Assembly (NCBI GenBank): GCA_037355855.1
Contig: CM074761.1
Coordinates: 6,157,346-6,221,345, forward strand
DNA length: 64,000 nt
Reading direction: 5' to 3'
Source of the DNA: Pseudo-nitzschia pungens
Taxonomy: Eukaryota; Bacillariophyta; Bacillariophyceae; Bacillariales; Bacillariaceae
Below the pieces are notes generated by a model, which searched no databases, had not been told where the DNA came from, and worked only from the letters and a program-made list of their open reading frames with translations. The translations under genes and the position numbers were made by a program. Positions 8,650-18,432 of this stretch are shown here, piece by piece; within the stretch, counting starts at the first letter, position 1, and each line of letters begins with the position of its first letter.

Positions 8650-10839
8650 TCAGTCGTTCCGCCAAAACTCTGAAACCTCCTCTTCCTCCGTGTCTGATTC
8701 TGATGGTAGTGAAGCCGAACCGTAGTCAATTAAATTTGGATGAACATAAGAAACTTCTGAACCCGAATCTGAATTATCCATGTCCGCATCCGAATCCGAA
8801 TTATCCATGTCCGCATCCGAATCCGAATTAGATGATTCAGATTCATCATCCTCTCCTGCATTATCATCATCATCATTCTCAGCATCTGCATCCTCGTCAT
8901 CATCTGAAGGAGGAGCGTTGCCTCCAGCATTAGCATTGGCTGCAGCGATTGCAGCATTTGCTTGGTCCAAAGCATCCTGTGCATTGGCTGTCTCTTCCTG
9001 AGCTGCCAAGACCGCAGCTTGAGTTAATATTGCCTCGTCCCGTGCCTCATTCCTCTCTTCCTGAGTGGCATTTGGATTTGCGTCCACTGCCATCCAACGC
9101 TCAAACGCTGCTTGCCACTCTGCTTGTCTCTGAGCCTCCACTGCGGCTGCCTGTTCATGATTCACTTCTGCGGCTCGTCTCCGTCTTCTTTCTCTACCCC
9201 AGTCCAACAAGCAGAACACAAATGTTTCGGGACCGCGACCCCCCCTTCCCATGCCATATTTGGTGTAAGAATTGGTGTGCTTAGTTGCAAAACCGATCTT
9301 GTTCTCTATACTGTAAACAGTCTCGCCATCCTGTTTACCAAATGAGTCATAATGAATGCCGACTGGATGCTGGACAAGGGTCGTCGAATTGAGGGAAGAA
9401 AACTGATACAAAATGTCACCGATCTCCTGCCTTCTTGCCATTGCTATAGCTTTCCTGTGGTTTCTCAACTCCCGATCCACTGCAAGTGGCACCACATTCA
9501 GACCATTGACCATGTTGCTTAATTGTCTCAGCAGCAAGGCACTCACTATCTTCGCCTCAGTGAATGGTTGAAAGAATTTATAATCAGAAAACATATCCTC
9601 TGTGATAGGCCCAATCTGCCCCCCAAACTGGGGGTTGCAATACGCAAAGTGAACAGCCTTCCCTTGCCTGTTTATGTAAAAAACATGAATTGTGTGCCGG
9701 TCTGGAACAACAAATGCCCCCCGTCCGGACCTTGGTGTCACAATTGGGTTGTCGAGCATCTGGAAGAGTGCTCTAGTTGGTCCTCTGTAGACACCACTGC
9801 TGCCACCACTTCTCATCTGTTCTATGTTGTTATTTGCAGTCATGGACTCAACTTTCTTAAACAACGAGTGAACGTCATTCTGGGTCATCTGGAGTCGATC
9901 GCTTCCGTGATAGAATCTTGCTAACAACAGGTTGCACTTCTGCTTCCCTTCTTGTTCATTTTTGGGACCGAATGATCCAACAATAAGTGTCACATGGCAT
10001 TTCTTCAACCTGTCACGACACGAGAACACTCTTGATTGTTTGATTCTTTCCATAGTGTACTCGGGCGTTTCCTTTATCTTGTTCTTGCACATCGTTCCGT
10101 GAATTATGATCAGTTGCACGATGTAAGTTCTTGTTCTGCTGGGATCCACTATATCAGAGCACTCAATTTTCTTAACTTCTGTTTTAACCGTGTCCGTGAG
10201 CTTCTTTGCTGTTATTCCTGATTCTGCTATCCGACGTGCAAGCTCATATCCCACCACAAAGTGTTTCACTCCTGGCAGTTCAGGTTCCTTGCCCAATCCA
10301 TGGCAGTCAACAATGTTTTCTGAATTGAAAGGAGTGTCAATCAGCAAGTCATACTCTGGTAGGACAAGGTACCCATCATACTTTAATCTAACTGCGCGAC
10401 TCGCAACATCAATGAAGTGCCGATGGGACCTCACCACTTGCTCCTTTTGGGCATAGTAGATACATCCATGACAAGTGGATACTACCCCGATATTGTTTTG
10501 TAGCGATTGTTTCATCTGCTGTAGCACCGAGGGCAGTGTAGTCTGCTTCTCCTTGTCCATTCGGTTGAACAGTAGTTGCAGACATCTTCTGCAAGCAAAA
10601 TTGCCACAGGACGTGCATGTTATGCCGTCGTCCGTCATCGGACAGCTTGTGGTTCCTTTTGCAGTTCGTTTTCCTTTCTGTGTCAGTGTTGTGACCGAAC
10701 CCAGAACACAGTGGCTCGGTTTGCACAAGGTGCTCTCGCTCAAGATTTTCTGTTGGATCCTTCTCTTGCATCTACCACCCCTTATTTCTGCGTTGGTCGC
10801 CTCCATGTCACCAATCGTTCGCCTGCTGGAACGTGTCAT
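8650..10839 (-). CDS. unrecognised E1 protein (ORF B) with cysteine-rich N terminus and acidic repetitive tail
   Basis: About 729 residues if translation starts at the Met at 10839. The open frame extends to 10893, but that part lies in the minisatellite; a Met at 10806 is also possible. Near the N terminus is a compact Cys pattern (CTSCGNFACRRC), with further Cys/His in CHGCIYYAQ, suggesting a zinc ribbon or RING-like fold. The middle is globular with no family I can name (landmarks RGPTRALFQML, GRGAFVVPDRHTIHVFY, HFAYCNPQFGG). The C terminus is a long Ala/Gln/Glu helix-prone stretch, then Asp/Ser repeats (DNSDSDADM twice). It faces the transposase gene convergently and is flanked on both sides by related minisatellites. 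It may be an accessory transposition protein; this is only inferred from location. Confidence 0.65.
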   Translation of the reverse strand: MTRSSRRTIGDMEATNAEIRGGRCKRRIQQKILSESTLCKPSHCVLGSVTTLTQKGKRTAKGTTSCPMTDDGITCTSCGNFACRRCLQLLFNRMDKEKQTTLPSVLQQMKQSLQNNIGVVSTCHGCIYYAQKEQVVRSHRHFIDVASRAVRLKYDGYLVLPEYDLLIDTPFNSENIVDCHGLGKEPELPGVKHFVVGYELARRIAESGITAKKLTDTVKTEVKKIECSDIVDPSRTRTYIVQLIIIHGTMCKNKIKETPEYTMERIKQSRVFSCRDRLKKCHVTLIVGSFGPKNEQEGKQKCNLLLARFYHGSDRLQMTQNDVHSLFKKVESMTANNNIEQMRSGGSSGVYRGPTRALFQMLDNPIVTPRSGRGAFVVPDRHTIHVFYINRQGKAVHFAYCNPQFGGQIGPITEDMFSDYKFFQPFTEAKIVSALLLRQLSNMVNGLNVVPLAVDRELRNHRKAIAMARRQEIGDILYQFSSLNSTTLVQHPVGIHYDSFGKQDGETVYSIENKIGFATKHTNSYTKYGMGRGGRGPETFVFCLLDWGRERRRRRAAEVNHEQAAAVEAQRQAEWQAAFERWMAVDANPNATQEERNEARDEAILTQAAVLAAQEETANAQDALDQANAAIAAANANAGGNAPPSDDDEDADAENDDDDNAGEDDESESSNSDSDADMDNSDSDADMDNSDSGSEVSYVHPNLIDYGSASLPSESDTEEEEVSEFWRND

Positions 10840-10859
10840 TGTGGTGATCCTTTCTGCCA

Positions 10860-11700
10860 ATTTCGTTCGATCCGTCGCTCCTGTACTCATCAACCGAGAA
10901 TCGTAGGGGTATTTCGTTCAATCGTAGGGGTATTTCGTTCAATCGTAGGGGTATTTCGTTCGATCCGTCGCTCCTGTACTCAACAACCGAAAATCGTAAA
11001 GGTATTTCGTTGTCGCTCCTGTACTCGACAACCAAAAATCGTAAAGGTATTTTGTTCGATCCGTCGCTCCTGTATGGTATTTCGTTCGATCCGTCACTCC
11101 TGTACTCGACAACCAAAAATCGTAGAGGTATTTCGTTCGATCCGTCGCTCCTGTACTCGACAACCGAAAATCGTATTTCGTTCGATCCGTCGCTCCTGTA
11201 TGGTATTTCCTTCGTTCCGTCGCTCCTGTACTCAACAACCGAAAATGGTAGGCGTCGTTCCTGTACTCAACAACGGAGTCGCTTCTGTACTCAACAACCG
11301 AAAATCGTATGCGTCGCTTCTGTACTCAAGAACCGAAAATCGTAGGCGCCGCTGGGGGTATTACGTTCGTTCCGTCGCTCCTGTACTCAACAACCGAAAA
11401 TCGTAGGGGTATTTCGTTCGTTCCGTCGCTCCTGTACTCAACAACCAAAAATCGTAGGCGTCGCTCCTGTACTCAACAACCGAAACTCGTAGGCGTAGGC
11501 GTAGGGGTATTTCGTTCGTTCCGTCGCTCCTGTACTCAACAACCGAAAATGGTAGGCGTCGCTTCTGTACTCAACAACCGAAAATCATAGGCGTCGCTTC
11601 TGTACTCAACAACCGAAAATCGTAGGGGTATTTCGTTCGTTCCGTCGCTCCTGTACTCAACAACCGAAAATCGTAGTGGGTATTTGGTTCAATCCGTCGC
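10860..11700. repeat. minisatellite array, CGTCGCTCCTGTACTCAACAACC family (5' side of ORF B)
   Basis: About 50-bp units such as TCGTTCGATCCGTCGCTCC, TGTACTCAACAACCGAAAATC and GTAGGGGTATT, with many internal deletions. It shares the cores ATCCGTCGCTCC and CAACCGAAAATC with the array at 7775-8640, so both derive from one ancestral unit. Confidence 0.88.
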
Positions 11701-11799
11701 CTGCAACAAGAGAGAATGAAAAAATTTTGGTGTTAGTTATGATTCTAGAGGAAACAGACAGCAGTACTTGATAAAAGAAAAAAGAAAAAAGTATTTGTA

Positions 11800-12130
11800 T
11801 TAAACTATGTCCCGTCGTTCGTCTGTGAAGCGATCGCACCGTGCGTCGTCGTCGTCCCTCTCAGCACCAATCGATTGATCGTACCCGCCGTCGTCCCTGT
11901 CCAAAGCGATCGTACCCGCCGTCGTCACTCTCTGGAGCGATCGTACCTTCGTCGTCGTCGTCCCTCTACACACCAATCTGCCCAAATTAAAAAAAAAAAA
12001 AGACAAACTGTTAGTACCCTTGTCGTCCCCGTCCGAAGCGATCGTAGCGATCGTACCCCCATCGTCCCTCTCTGGAGCGATCGTACCTTCGTCGTCGTCC
12101 CTCTCCGCAACGATCGGTTGTGATTTTCGT
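11800..12130. repeat. third minisatellite, GCGATCGTACC-TCGTCGTCC family
   Basis: About six copies of a 25-35 bp unit, GCGATCGTACC followed by TTCGTCGTCGTCCCTCTC, interrupted by an A12 run near 11989. No gene is seen. Confidence 0.75.
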
Positions 12131-13592
12131 CTTCCTTTTCGTTGTTTTGAATATCAGTACGTCGTATATCTGGGTAAGCCAGGTAGTTCCAGGACTTCAA
12201 CACACCCGACCTCCGTGATATGAATCGGACAACAGAGCAGGAAGCAAGAGCGGCCGTTCTTGTTAAAATGTAGCTGAACTCAGCTCAGGGAATAAGGAGC
12301 AAGCTTGGAGATGGTTGTAATGGCAAGGGCATGCAAACCGGTTGAGGTGCCGGTCTGTTCTATCGATAGTCTCAGATCACCACTACGACCAAAGGGGGAG
12401 ACAGTTGGCCGGGTCTATTCTAACTACCACTTGGCACAGTTAGTTCTACAGGGAGCTGCTCAAGCAGCAGGATGTAAGTATCAAGGTATTCGAATCGGAG
12501 TTAAACTAAAGGTATGGGGACAGCAAGCTTGTCAAGGAATCGACGTTGCTGTTTTGTTGTGTTTGCTGCTTGCTTGTCATGTACAAGTTGTACGGGGAAG
12601 GTCTGTAGAAAACTATTGTGCGCATTGTGCGCGCATGCAATGATCGTGTCACGGTTACAATTTAACAGTTCTCAAGCTCCCCACAGCGTGTGTCTTTTTC
12701 AAAAGAGATGGTCCCGGTGCCTGATGGCTAGGTTAAACTGGACCGGCCAGAATATTCCGATGCAAGAATTGAAACGAAAATGAAAATGAAAATTATGACA
12801 CATCCCATGAGGGAGATGTGGGGCGGAAAATTCACCGAAGAAAATGACTCCGAAGAAAATGACGAAAGAAAAAAAGACAGAAATGTATGTACAATGCGGT
12901 ACTAAGTATACATGCTAAAAAAAAATGACATGGCGCTGTACACTGTACGTGTATGTTACTAGTACAAAATACTAGTACAAAATTTTTGGCGCGAAGTAGC
13001 ATCATACACATCCTACTATACTGTACTACTAGTGTCTTCCCCACAATGAGCCAATCAAAAAATTCCTTACCAATGAGCCAATCAAAAAATTCCTTATGAA
13101 TGAGCCAATCAAAAAATTAGAAAATAATTTTAAGTGGAAGGAGTAAGGTTAGCGTCGTTTGAATTTGAAGTGGGAGGAGTAGCTTCGTTTACGGTTTAAA
13201 ACTGATGTCAATGTGTAAAGGCCGTTTCACAACGTTTTTTTTTGAAATTGTTCGTTTCGAGCAAAGGCCCGTTTCGAGCCAAGGCCCACGGTGGGGGAAA
13301 TGGAAGTGCATCACACGATCGTGACAACAAGTGACATCAATTCCATGAACAGTTGGGGATGAGCTCAACCAGTTGAACCATTGCCTATTGCATTTCGAAA
13401 GGTTTTAAGATGAATCAGAAAGGTTTTAAGATGAATCATCGTTTCGAAAGGTTTTAAGATGAATCATCACAATTCAATCGGCTTGGAGACGGTCGAATGT
13501 ATTTTTCACACATCGTTCCCTTCCACAACAATCTAATCGGTCGCTATCTTTAACAATCAATTCAACAATCAGGGAATACCTGCAGATACATC
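12131..13592. other. E1 spacer without recognised gene
   Basis: Mostly unique AT-rich sequence. Short direct repeats occur at 13043-13115 (AATGAGCCAATCAAAAAATT three times) and 13395-13470 (TTTCGAAAGGTTTTAAGATG three times). A 112-codon frame at 12305-12643 has no features that convince me. Confidence 0.5.
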
Positions 13593-14834
13593 ATGGCAAG
13601 GCACAAAAAGAAAAAAGTCACTACATCTCCTGAGCCACGACGCCCCACAAATAGAAGAAGATCTACCCGTTCCGCACCAGAAGAGGAAACTGAAAGCCCA
13701 ACCTCCGAACCAGCACCACGATCTGAAAGTGAGTCTGAGTCTTCAGCAGATGGATGGCCTATACCTCCAAGTCTGCCATCCAACAATCCATTACCAGACT
13801 GGCCCCTGGCTGTGCTTCAGCTCTACGAACAGGAGCAACAACATGGAGATTCTAGCAATTTGGAGGATTCGACTGCCACTCCCGTCGGTTCCAACAATTC
13901 GGACCATTCCACTGCCCCAACCATGGACGACACTACCAACAGTGATGGTGCCAATAACAACACTTCAAATAACTCGGATCATTCCACTGCCCCAACCATG
14001 GGTGACAATTCGAACAATACTAATGGTACCAATGGGGACTATAATGATCCCAAGTTCCGAAAGCAGCAGAGGTTGAACCGGAAAATAAATCAAAGGGCTG
14101 AATCTGTCATTGAGATGAAAGACAGTACTTCCATGAAGAAGTTTAAAATGGTGGCAGAAAACACAAAAGTACTGCAGACACTCACCACCTTTGAGGATGA
14201 AGCAAAACACCTGGAATGTCCTGGCTCTATGTATGGTTTATTCTGCTACGACGAGGTTGTTGAGAAACCACATTTAAAACCAACTGCCACAAACGAGAAT
14301 GAGGACTATAAGAGAGAGGATGAGCCAAAACTAACATTCCTTGTGGGTCCAGGTTTTAATGCCTATCGGCGGTCATTTGGAGAACGCTTGATCGATGCCG
14401 GCAATTGGTTCCTGGAAAATTCATTTGATCCTAAGAAACCAGAAACCCACGTCGGACCTTATCACACAGAAAGTGTACGACAACATTATAGGGCAGTTTT
14501 TGGTGCTAGAGGGCGAGGTTCAGATGAGCAAGTGGAAGAATCGGATGGAAGAATTGAAGAGACAGATCAACTTTTGACAGAGGAACAAATCGAAACCATT
14601 ATTAGTGGTGAAACTAATGGTATGACAATGCAACAAAGATTCCACTTCCGTGGTATGGTATATACTCAGATCACAGATGACGACGCGACTGCTACTACTG
14701 TGTCACGAAGGAGTTTGGAAAAGTACATCCGAAACGTGAAACAAGCCATCAAAGGGAAGAAGAAGAAGAAAAAAAAAAGGGGGGAAAGAAGGGCAAGAAG
14801 AGCTCAACATCAAGCCTTCCGTTCGACCAACTGA
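13593..14834 (+). CDS. unrecognised E1 protein (ORF C), Lys-rich ends, disordered N-terminal half
   Basis: 413 residues from ATG 13593. It starts with a basic stretch (ARHKKKKV) that could be a nuclear localisation signal. A Ser/Glu/Pro/Asn-rich disordered region follows to about residue 150, with the phrase NNSDHSTAPTM twice. The second half (about 155-390) looks folded, with landmarks SMYGLFCYDEVVEKP, FLVGPGFNAYRRSFGERL and GPYHTESVRQHYRAVFG. It ends in a run of nine Lys and an Arg-rich tail. Basic ends suggest DNA binding or nuclear import, which is inference. I know no matching family. It lies in the same orientation as the transposase and the two-exon gene. 30-bp repeats follow the stop. 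Confidence 0.65.
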   Translation: MARHKKKKVTTSPEPRRPTNRRRSTRSAPEEETESPTSEPAPRSESESESSADGWPIPPSLPSNNPLPDWPLAVLQLYEQEQQHGDSSNLEDSTATPVGSNNSDHSTAPTMDDTTNSDGANNNTSNNSDHSTAPTMGDNSNNTNGTNGDYNDPKFRKQQRLNRKINQRAESVIEMKDSTSMKKFKMVAENTKVLQTLTTFEDEAKHLECPGSMYGLFCYDEVVEKPHLKPTATNENEDYKREDEPKLTFLVGPGFNAYRRSFGERLIDAGNWFLENSFDPKKPETHVGPYHTESVRQHYRAVFGARGRGSDEQVEESDGRIEETDQLLTEEQIETIISGETNGMTMQQRFHFRGMVYTQITDDDATATTVSRRSLEKYIRNVKQAIKGKKKKKKKRGERRARRAQHQAFRSTN

Positions 14835-14912
14835 AGAAGCCACCACCAGGATCGGATCCGGGAAAAAAGCCACCACCAGGATCGAATCCGGGAAAAAAGC
14901 CACCACCTAAGT
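14835..14912. repeat. 30-bp direct repeat downstream of ORF C
   Basis: AAGCCACCACCAGGATC followed by a GGGAAAA run, repeated about three times directly after the ORF C stop. Confidence 0.7.
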
Positions 14913-15059
14913 AAGAAACAGGATGGGTATCAAAACATTGTAAAAATGGATCAAATAATTTAGGAATTAGTAGTAACAATTATGATAATATTATAATAAA
15001 TCAATAAAAATGTACTCTTACAACCCAAAAAAAAATAAACTACTTACTACCAGGAGTTA

Positions 15060-15850
15060 TAGTATGATGGATGTAAGTTCTGCTTTCTCAGTAAAATTCC
15101 CAGCACCAGAGTTTACACAACAGACTGTGCATATTTCCTGTGTATGGGTCACACTGTCACAAATTTTTTGTATTCCACACTGAATAATGGTGTGTACTAT
15201 ATGCATCTATTAGAAAAGTAAATAGGAATAAACTTCTTGCTACCAATTATATTATGAATGTAAGAAGTTCTGATTTGTCAGAAAAATTCTCAGGAACCGA
15301 GTTTACACCACAGAAAATGCATATTTGCTGTGTAGGGGTCGCACTAACTATCATTTGTTGTATTCCACACTGAATAATGGTGAGTACTATATGCATCTAT
15401 TAGAATATTAAAAATGAATAAACTTGCTACCAATTATGTTATGGATGTAAGTTCTGCTTTCTCAGTAAAATTCCCAGCACCGGAGTTTACACAACAGAAT
15501 GTGCATATTTCCTGTGTATGGGTCACACTGTCACAAATTTTTTTTGTATTCCACACTGAATAATGGTGAGTATATGCATCTATTAGAATAGTAAATAGGA
15601 GGAATAAACTTCTTGCTACCAATTATATTATGAATGTAAGTTCTGATTTGTCAGAAAAATTCTCAGTTTCCGAGTTTACACCACAGAAAATGCATATTTG
15701 CTGTGTAGGGGTCGCACTAACTATCATTTGTTGTATTCCACGCTGAATAATGGTCAGTATATGCATCTATTAGAATAGTAAAAAGGAATAAACTTGCTAC
15801 CAATTATATTTTGGATGTGACACCTGGTGTCTGGGGACCATACCCAGTAC
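15060..15850. repeat. satellite with alternating A-B-A-B units of about 185 bp
   Basis: Units start near 15069, 15252, 15437, 15630 and 15797 (last one degenerate). Units 1 and 3 share GTAAGTTCTGCTTTCTCAG and ACACTGTCACAAATTTTTT; units 2 and 4 share TTCTGATTTGTCAG and GTCGCACTAACTATC. All units share TGCATATT, CCACACTGAATAATGG and TATGCATCTATTAGAA. The repeating period is thus a dimer of about 370-380 bp. Confidence 0.85.
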
Positions 15851-16079
15851 ACCACAGAATGTGCATATTTCCTGTCTATGGGTCACAGTTTCCGGCATTT
15901 TTTTGTGTTCTATTGTTAAAAATGCACAGATACACAAGTGGCTATGTAAGATAATGGTGATTATTTGGTTACTAGTATGTCCAAGAATATGAAATAGAAT
16001 AAACCAGGATGAAAAATTTGACAAAAAAAGTAGTAGTCCAGTCCCTTGGCAAAGAAAAATGTATTTCTTGTAAAGGACT

Positions 16080-17909
16080 AATTAATTAATATACGTATGT
16101 AAATAACTTTAATCACCAAAGGTGAAACTAAATTACTCAGTCTGTAACCAGACTTTAACGTCGCCTCCATCATAGAGTCAGGACCCCAAGTGGCAGAACG
16201 ACAAATTTTCAAACAAACCTTGAACATCAAGCAGGGGAAGGACAAACAAGTCCCACAAAAGAGGGACTTGAGAGAAAGTGAAATGGGAATGAAGATATTG
16301 GGATAAGATCCAGTATCAAAAGGGATGGGACAGGATAAGAAGCAGGAACAGAAGACAAAACCAAGGTACAAAGTGTAATCAACCCTGAGGTCCAGTAAGC
16401 CAGGCTCTGAGAAGAGCAGCCTCTTGTTGGTATGGCTGCACTGGTGGGACAGGCGCTGCATACTGCTTCCTTGCAAGGTGGATGGTTGCAAGCCACTGCC
16501 GCTTGGCAGTCAGGGTGTAACCTTGTAGGACGTGGAAAGGGGTTTGTAACAGGGAGTGTGACTGGGGAAGTGCACCAGCTGCACCAATTGCCAATTCTGA
16601 AGTGATGGAAGCATCAAGAGATTGGTGTTGTTCAGCATCCAGGGTACCCCCAGGACCATGGAGTCGTTCATTCCTATAAGTCCAAAGATCCCAGGAGGTA
16701 AGAAAGAACTGATGGATGACAGCTGTAGCCCAACGTTTGGGAGAGCGCTTGCTTCCAATGTGGGAGTAGTAATCAGCCTGGATTTGATACCAGCGAGGAG
16801 ACCACCTACCAAGAAGCCAGTTGTGCCAGCCAATAGTCCTCTGTGCCCTGACAGCAGACGCAATTGCAAGTGAGTAGGATGATGGATAAATGGTCTGGCC
16901 CTTCCGAACTCTGGTGAGAAGATCCACAATGGCAACAACCAATGATGGATCAGTTTGTTCAACTTCAAGCCTCTTCTGCAGTGGTCCCTTGAAAGCTGAC
17001 ACACTGTGCTGTACTGCCCCAGTGTCCTTGCAGGAGAGCACATGAGAGACCTTCTCGTTGTCTGCATCACACAATGGGCACCGGGAGTGATCCTGATACT
17101 GGTAGTGAAGTAGTTGGTTGCCAACACCAATGCATCCAGAAGCAAATTTGACAAACCACCGTTGCATGCCAGGAGGTAATCGCTTGAAGGCAGACAGATG
17201 GGCACACCAATGGATGGAACTCAAAACAGGTTGTGGAATGGGAATATCATGGTGGGTCTGCCAGTATTTAAGAAGAGGAGGACCAGAAATGGCAACATGC
17301 AGAGCATTCTGATCAAACCTTGAACACTTGCATCCATTGAGAGAAAATGCCCAAGGCTCAAACACAAGTCTGGGATAGTGATGGGCCGAAGCTCTATGAA
17401 CAGAGAGAAAGGCCTTTGCCATGCTGTCAACCTGATGATTGCGAAGGGCCCACCAATCAAGAAAGATTCCAGCTTGATGTCCCTGAACCCACTGAAAGTG
17501 CACAGAGATTGGCAGGGCAGAAATCATGTTTCTGATGACATAAACATAGTCAAAAGACTTCTGGGAAATAACCAAAGGCCAAGATCCCTGAGCCTGTTTG
17601 AGAGCTGTGTCACCATCCAGAGCAATAGTGATAGAGCCAGAAGCAATATCAAAAAGATTCACCAGAGCAGTGCAACAGGTGAGAACTCCAATGATACCCG
17701 CCAGTTCACTCCTGTAGGATGACTGATCCTCAGGGGATCCACTGACAAAATTACAGCCAGTGAGGAACAATGAAGCAGTCTTGGTGGAGGTATTGGGTGA
17801 CAAAATGAATGCAGAAGTTCCTCTGAGAAGGTCCGGATCAAATGACCCATCACAGACAGCACTGGCAATACCACTCTGGATAGCATCAACAAGGTGTTGA
17901 CAGCCAGCC
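16080..17909 (-). mobile_element. 5'-truncated LINE (non-LTR retrotransposon) inserted in E1
   Basis: Flanked by an exact 17-bp direct repeat, ATTTCTTGTAAAGGACT, at 16063-16079 and 17910-17926. It carries only the C-terminal coding part of a LINE (RNase H and zinc-finger tail) on the minus strand. The 3' end on the left terminates in an AATTAATTA-type tail instead of plain poly(A). Long variable target duplications and 5' truncation are the usual marks of target-primed reverse transcription. Confidence 0.85.
16379..17909 (-). pseudogene. LINE ORF2 remnant: RNase H domain plus C-terminal zinc-binding tail
   Basis: The open frame (519 codons from 17938) borrows its first ten codons from flanking E1 DNA. 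The RNase H type I residues all look present: D30 in CDGSF, E78 in YRSELAG, Asp in ALDGD (about 108-110), H154 in VQGHQAG and D171 in VDSMAK. Downstream is the typical LINE tail with CPLCDADNEKVSHVLSC. The reverse transcriptase and endonuclease are missing, so it cannot move itself. An active RNase H is possible if expressed, but there is no evidence of expression. The flanking 17-bp duplication argues against an E1-encoded or host gene. Confidence 0.82.
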
Positions 17910-17939
17910 ATTTCTTGTAAAGGACTCCATCCTACCACA

Positions 17940-18432
17940 TCTGACGCTTATGGTCATAAGGGTACCACAGAGGCTGTACGATCCTTTTGATGCCTATGGA
18001 TATTGTCATTATATATTTGGTTCTATCACGGCCGGTACTACTGTACGTACGCGTAGTAGTTGAACTTCTGCTACTGCTGGTATACTTATGTAGTAGTAGT
18101 ACTACTAGTAATTTTTACCTACTGTACAGCAGGGAATAGTAGAGCCAAAAATACAATCAATAGTGAATACCGTATGGGTACAGTAGAGAATGAACAGAGA
18201 TGTGCACAGGTGGATTAAAAAAAATTATGGCGCGGGTGGGAATCCTCTTAAACATTTGGCCACGTCACCTACAATTTCCATAGTGAAGTGTATGCCATTA
18301 CAAGTTGCGGGGATGGTGAGAGGAAAATGATTAACAGGTTTTTTGTTAGTAGTGAAAAAACTGTGTTCACAATTTTATGGCTTCACATATTTTTTTTACT
18401 TCATATTTTTTTTACTTCCGACGCCCGAAAAA
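17940..18432. other. E1 spacer upstream of the two-exon gene
   Basis: AT-rich with TAGTAGTAC-type microsatellite near 18050-18110. The frame can be read from 18343, but its first 30 codons are T-rich low complexity, so I treat this stretch as leader or promoter. Confidence 0.4.

Noticed and set aside
12305..12643. 112-codon frame in the E1 spacer
   Set aside because: Short, no motif, no paralogue in E2 or E3.
16379..17938. Stand-alone RNase H as an E1 or host gene
   Set aside because: It is enclosed by an exact 17-bp duplication and has a LINE-type C terminus, so it is a truncated LINE insertion.
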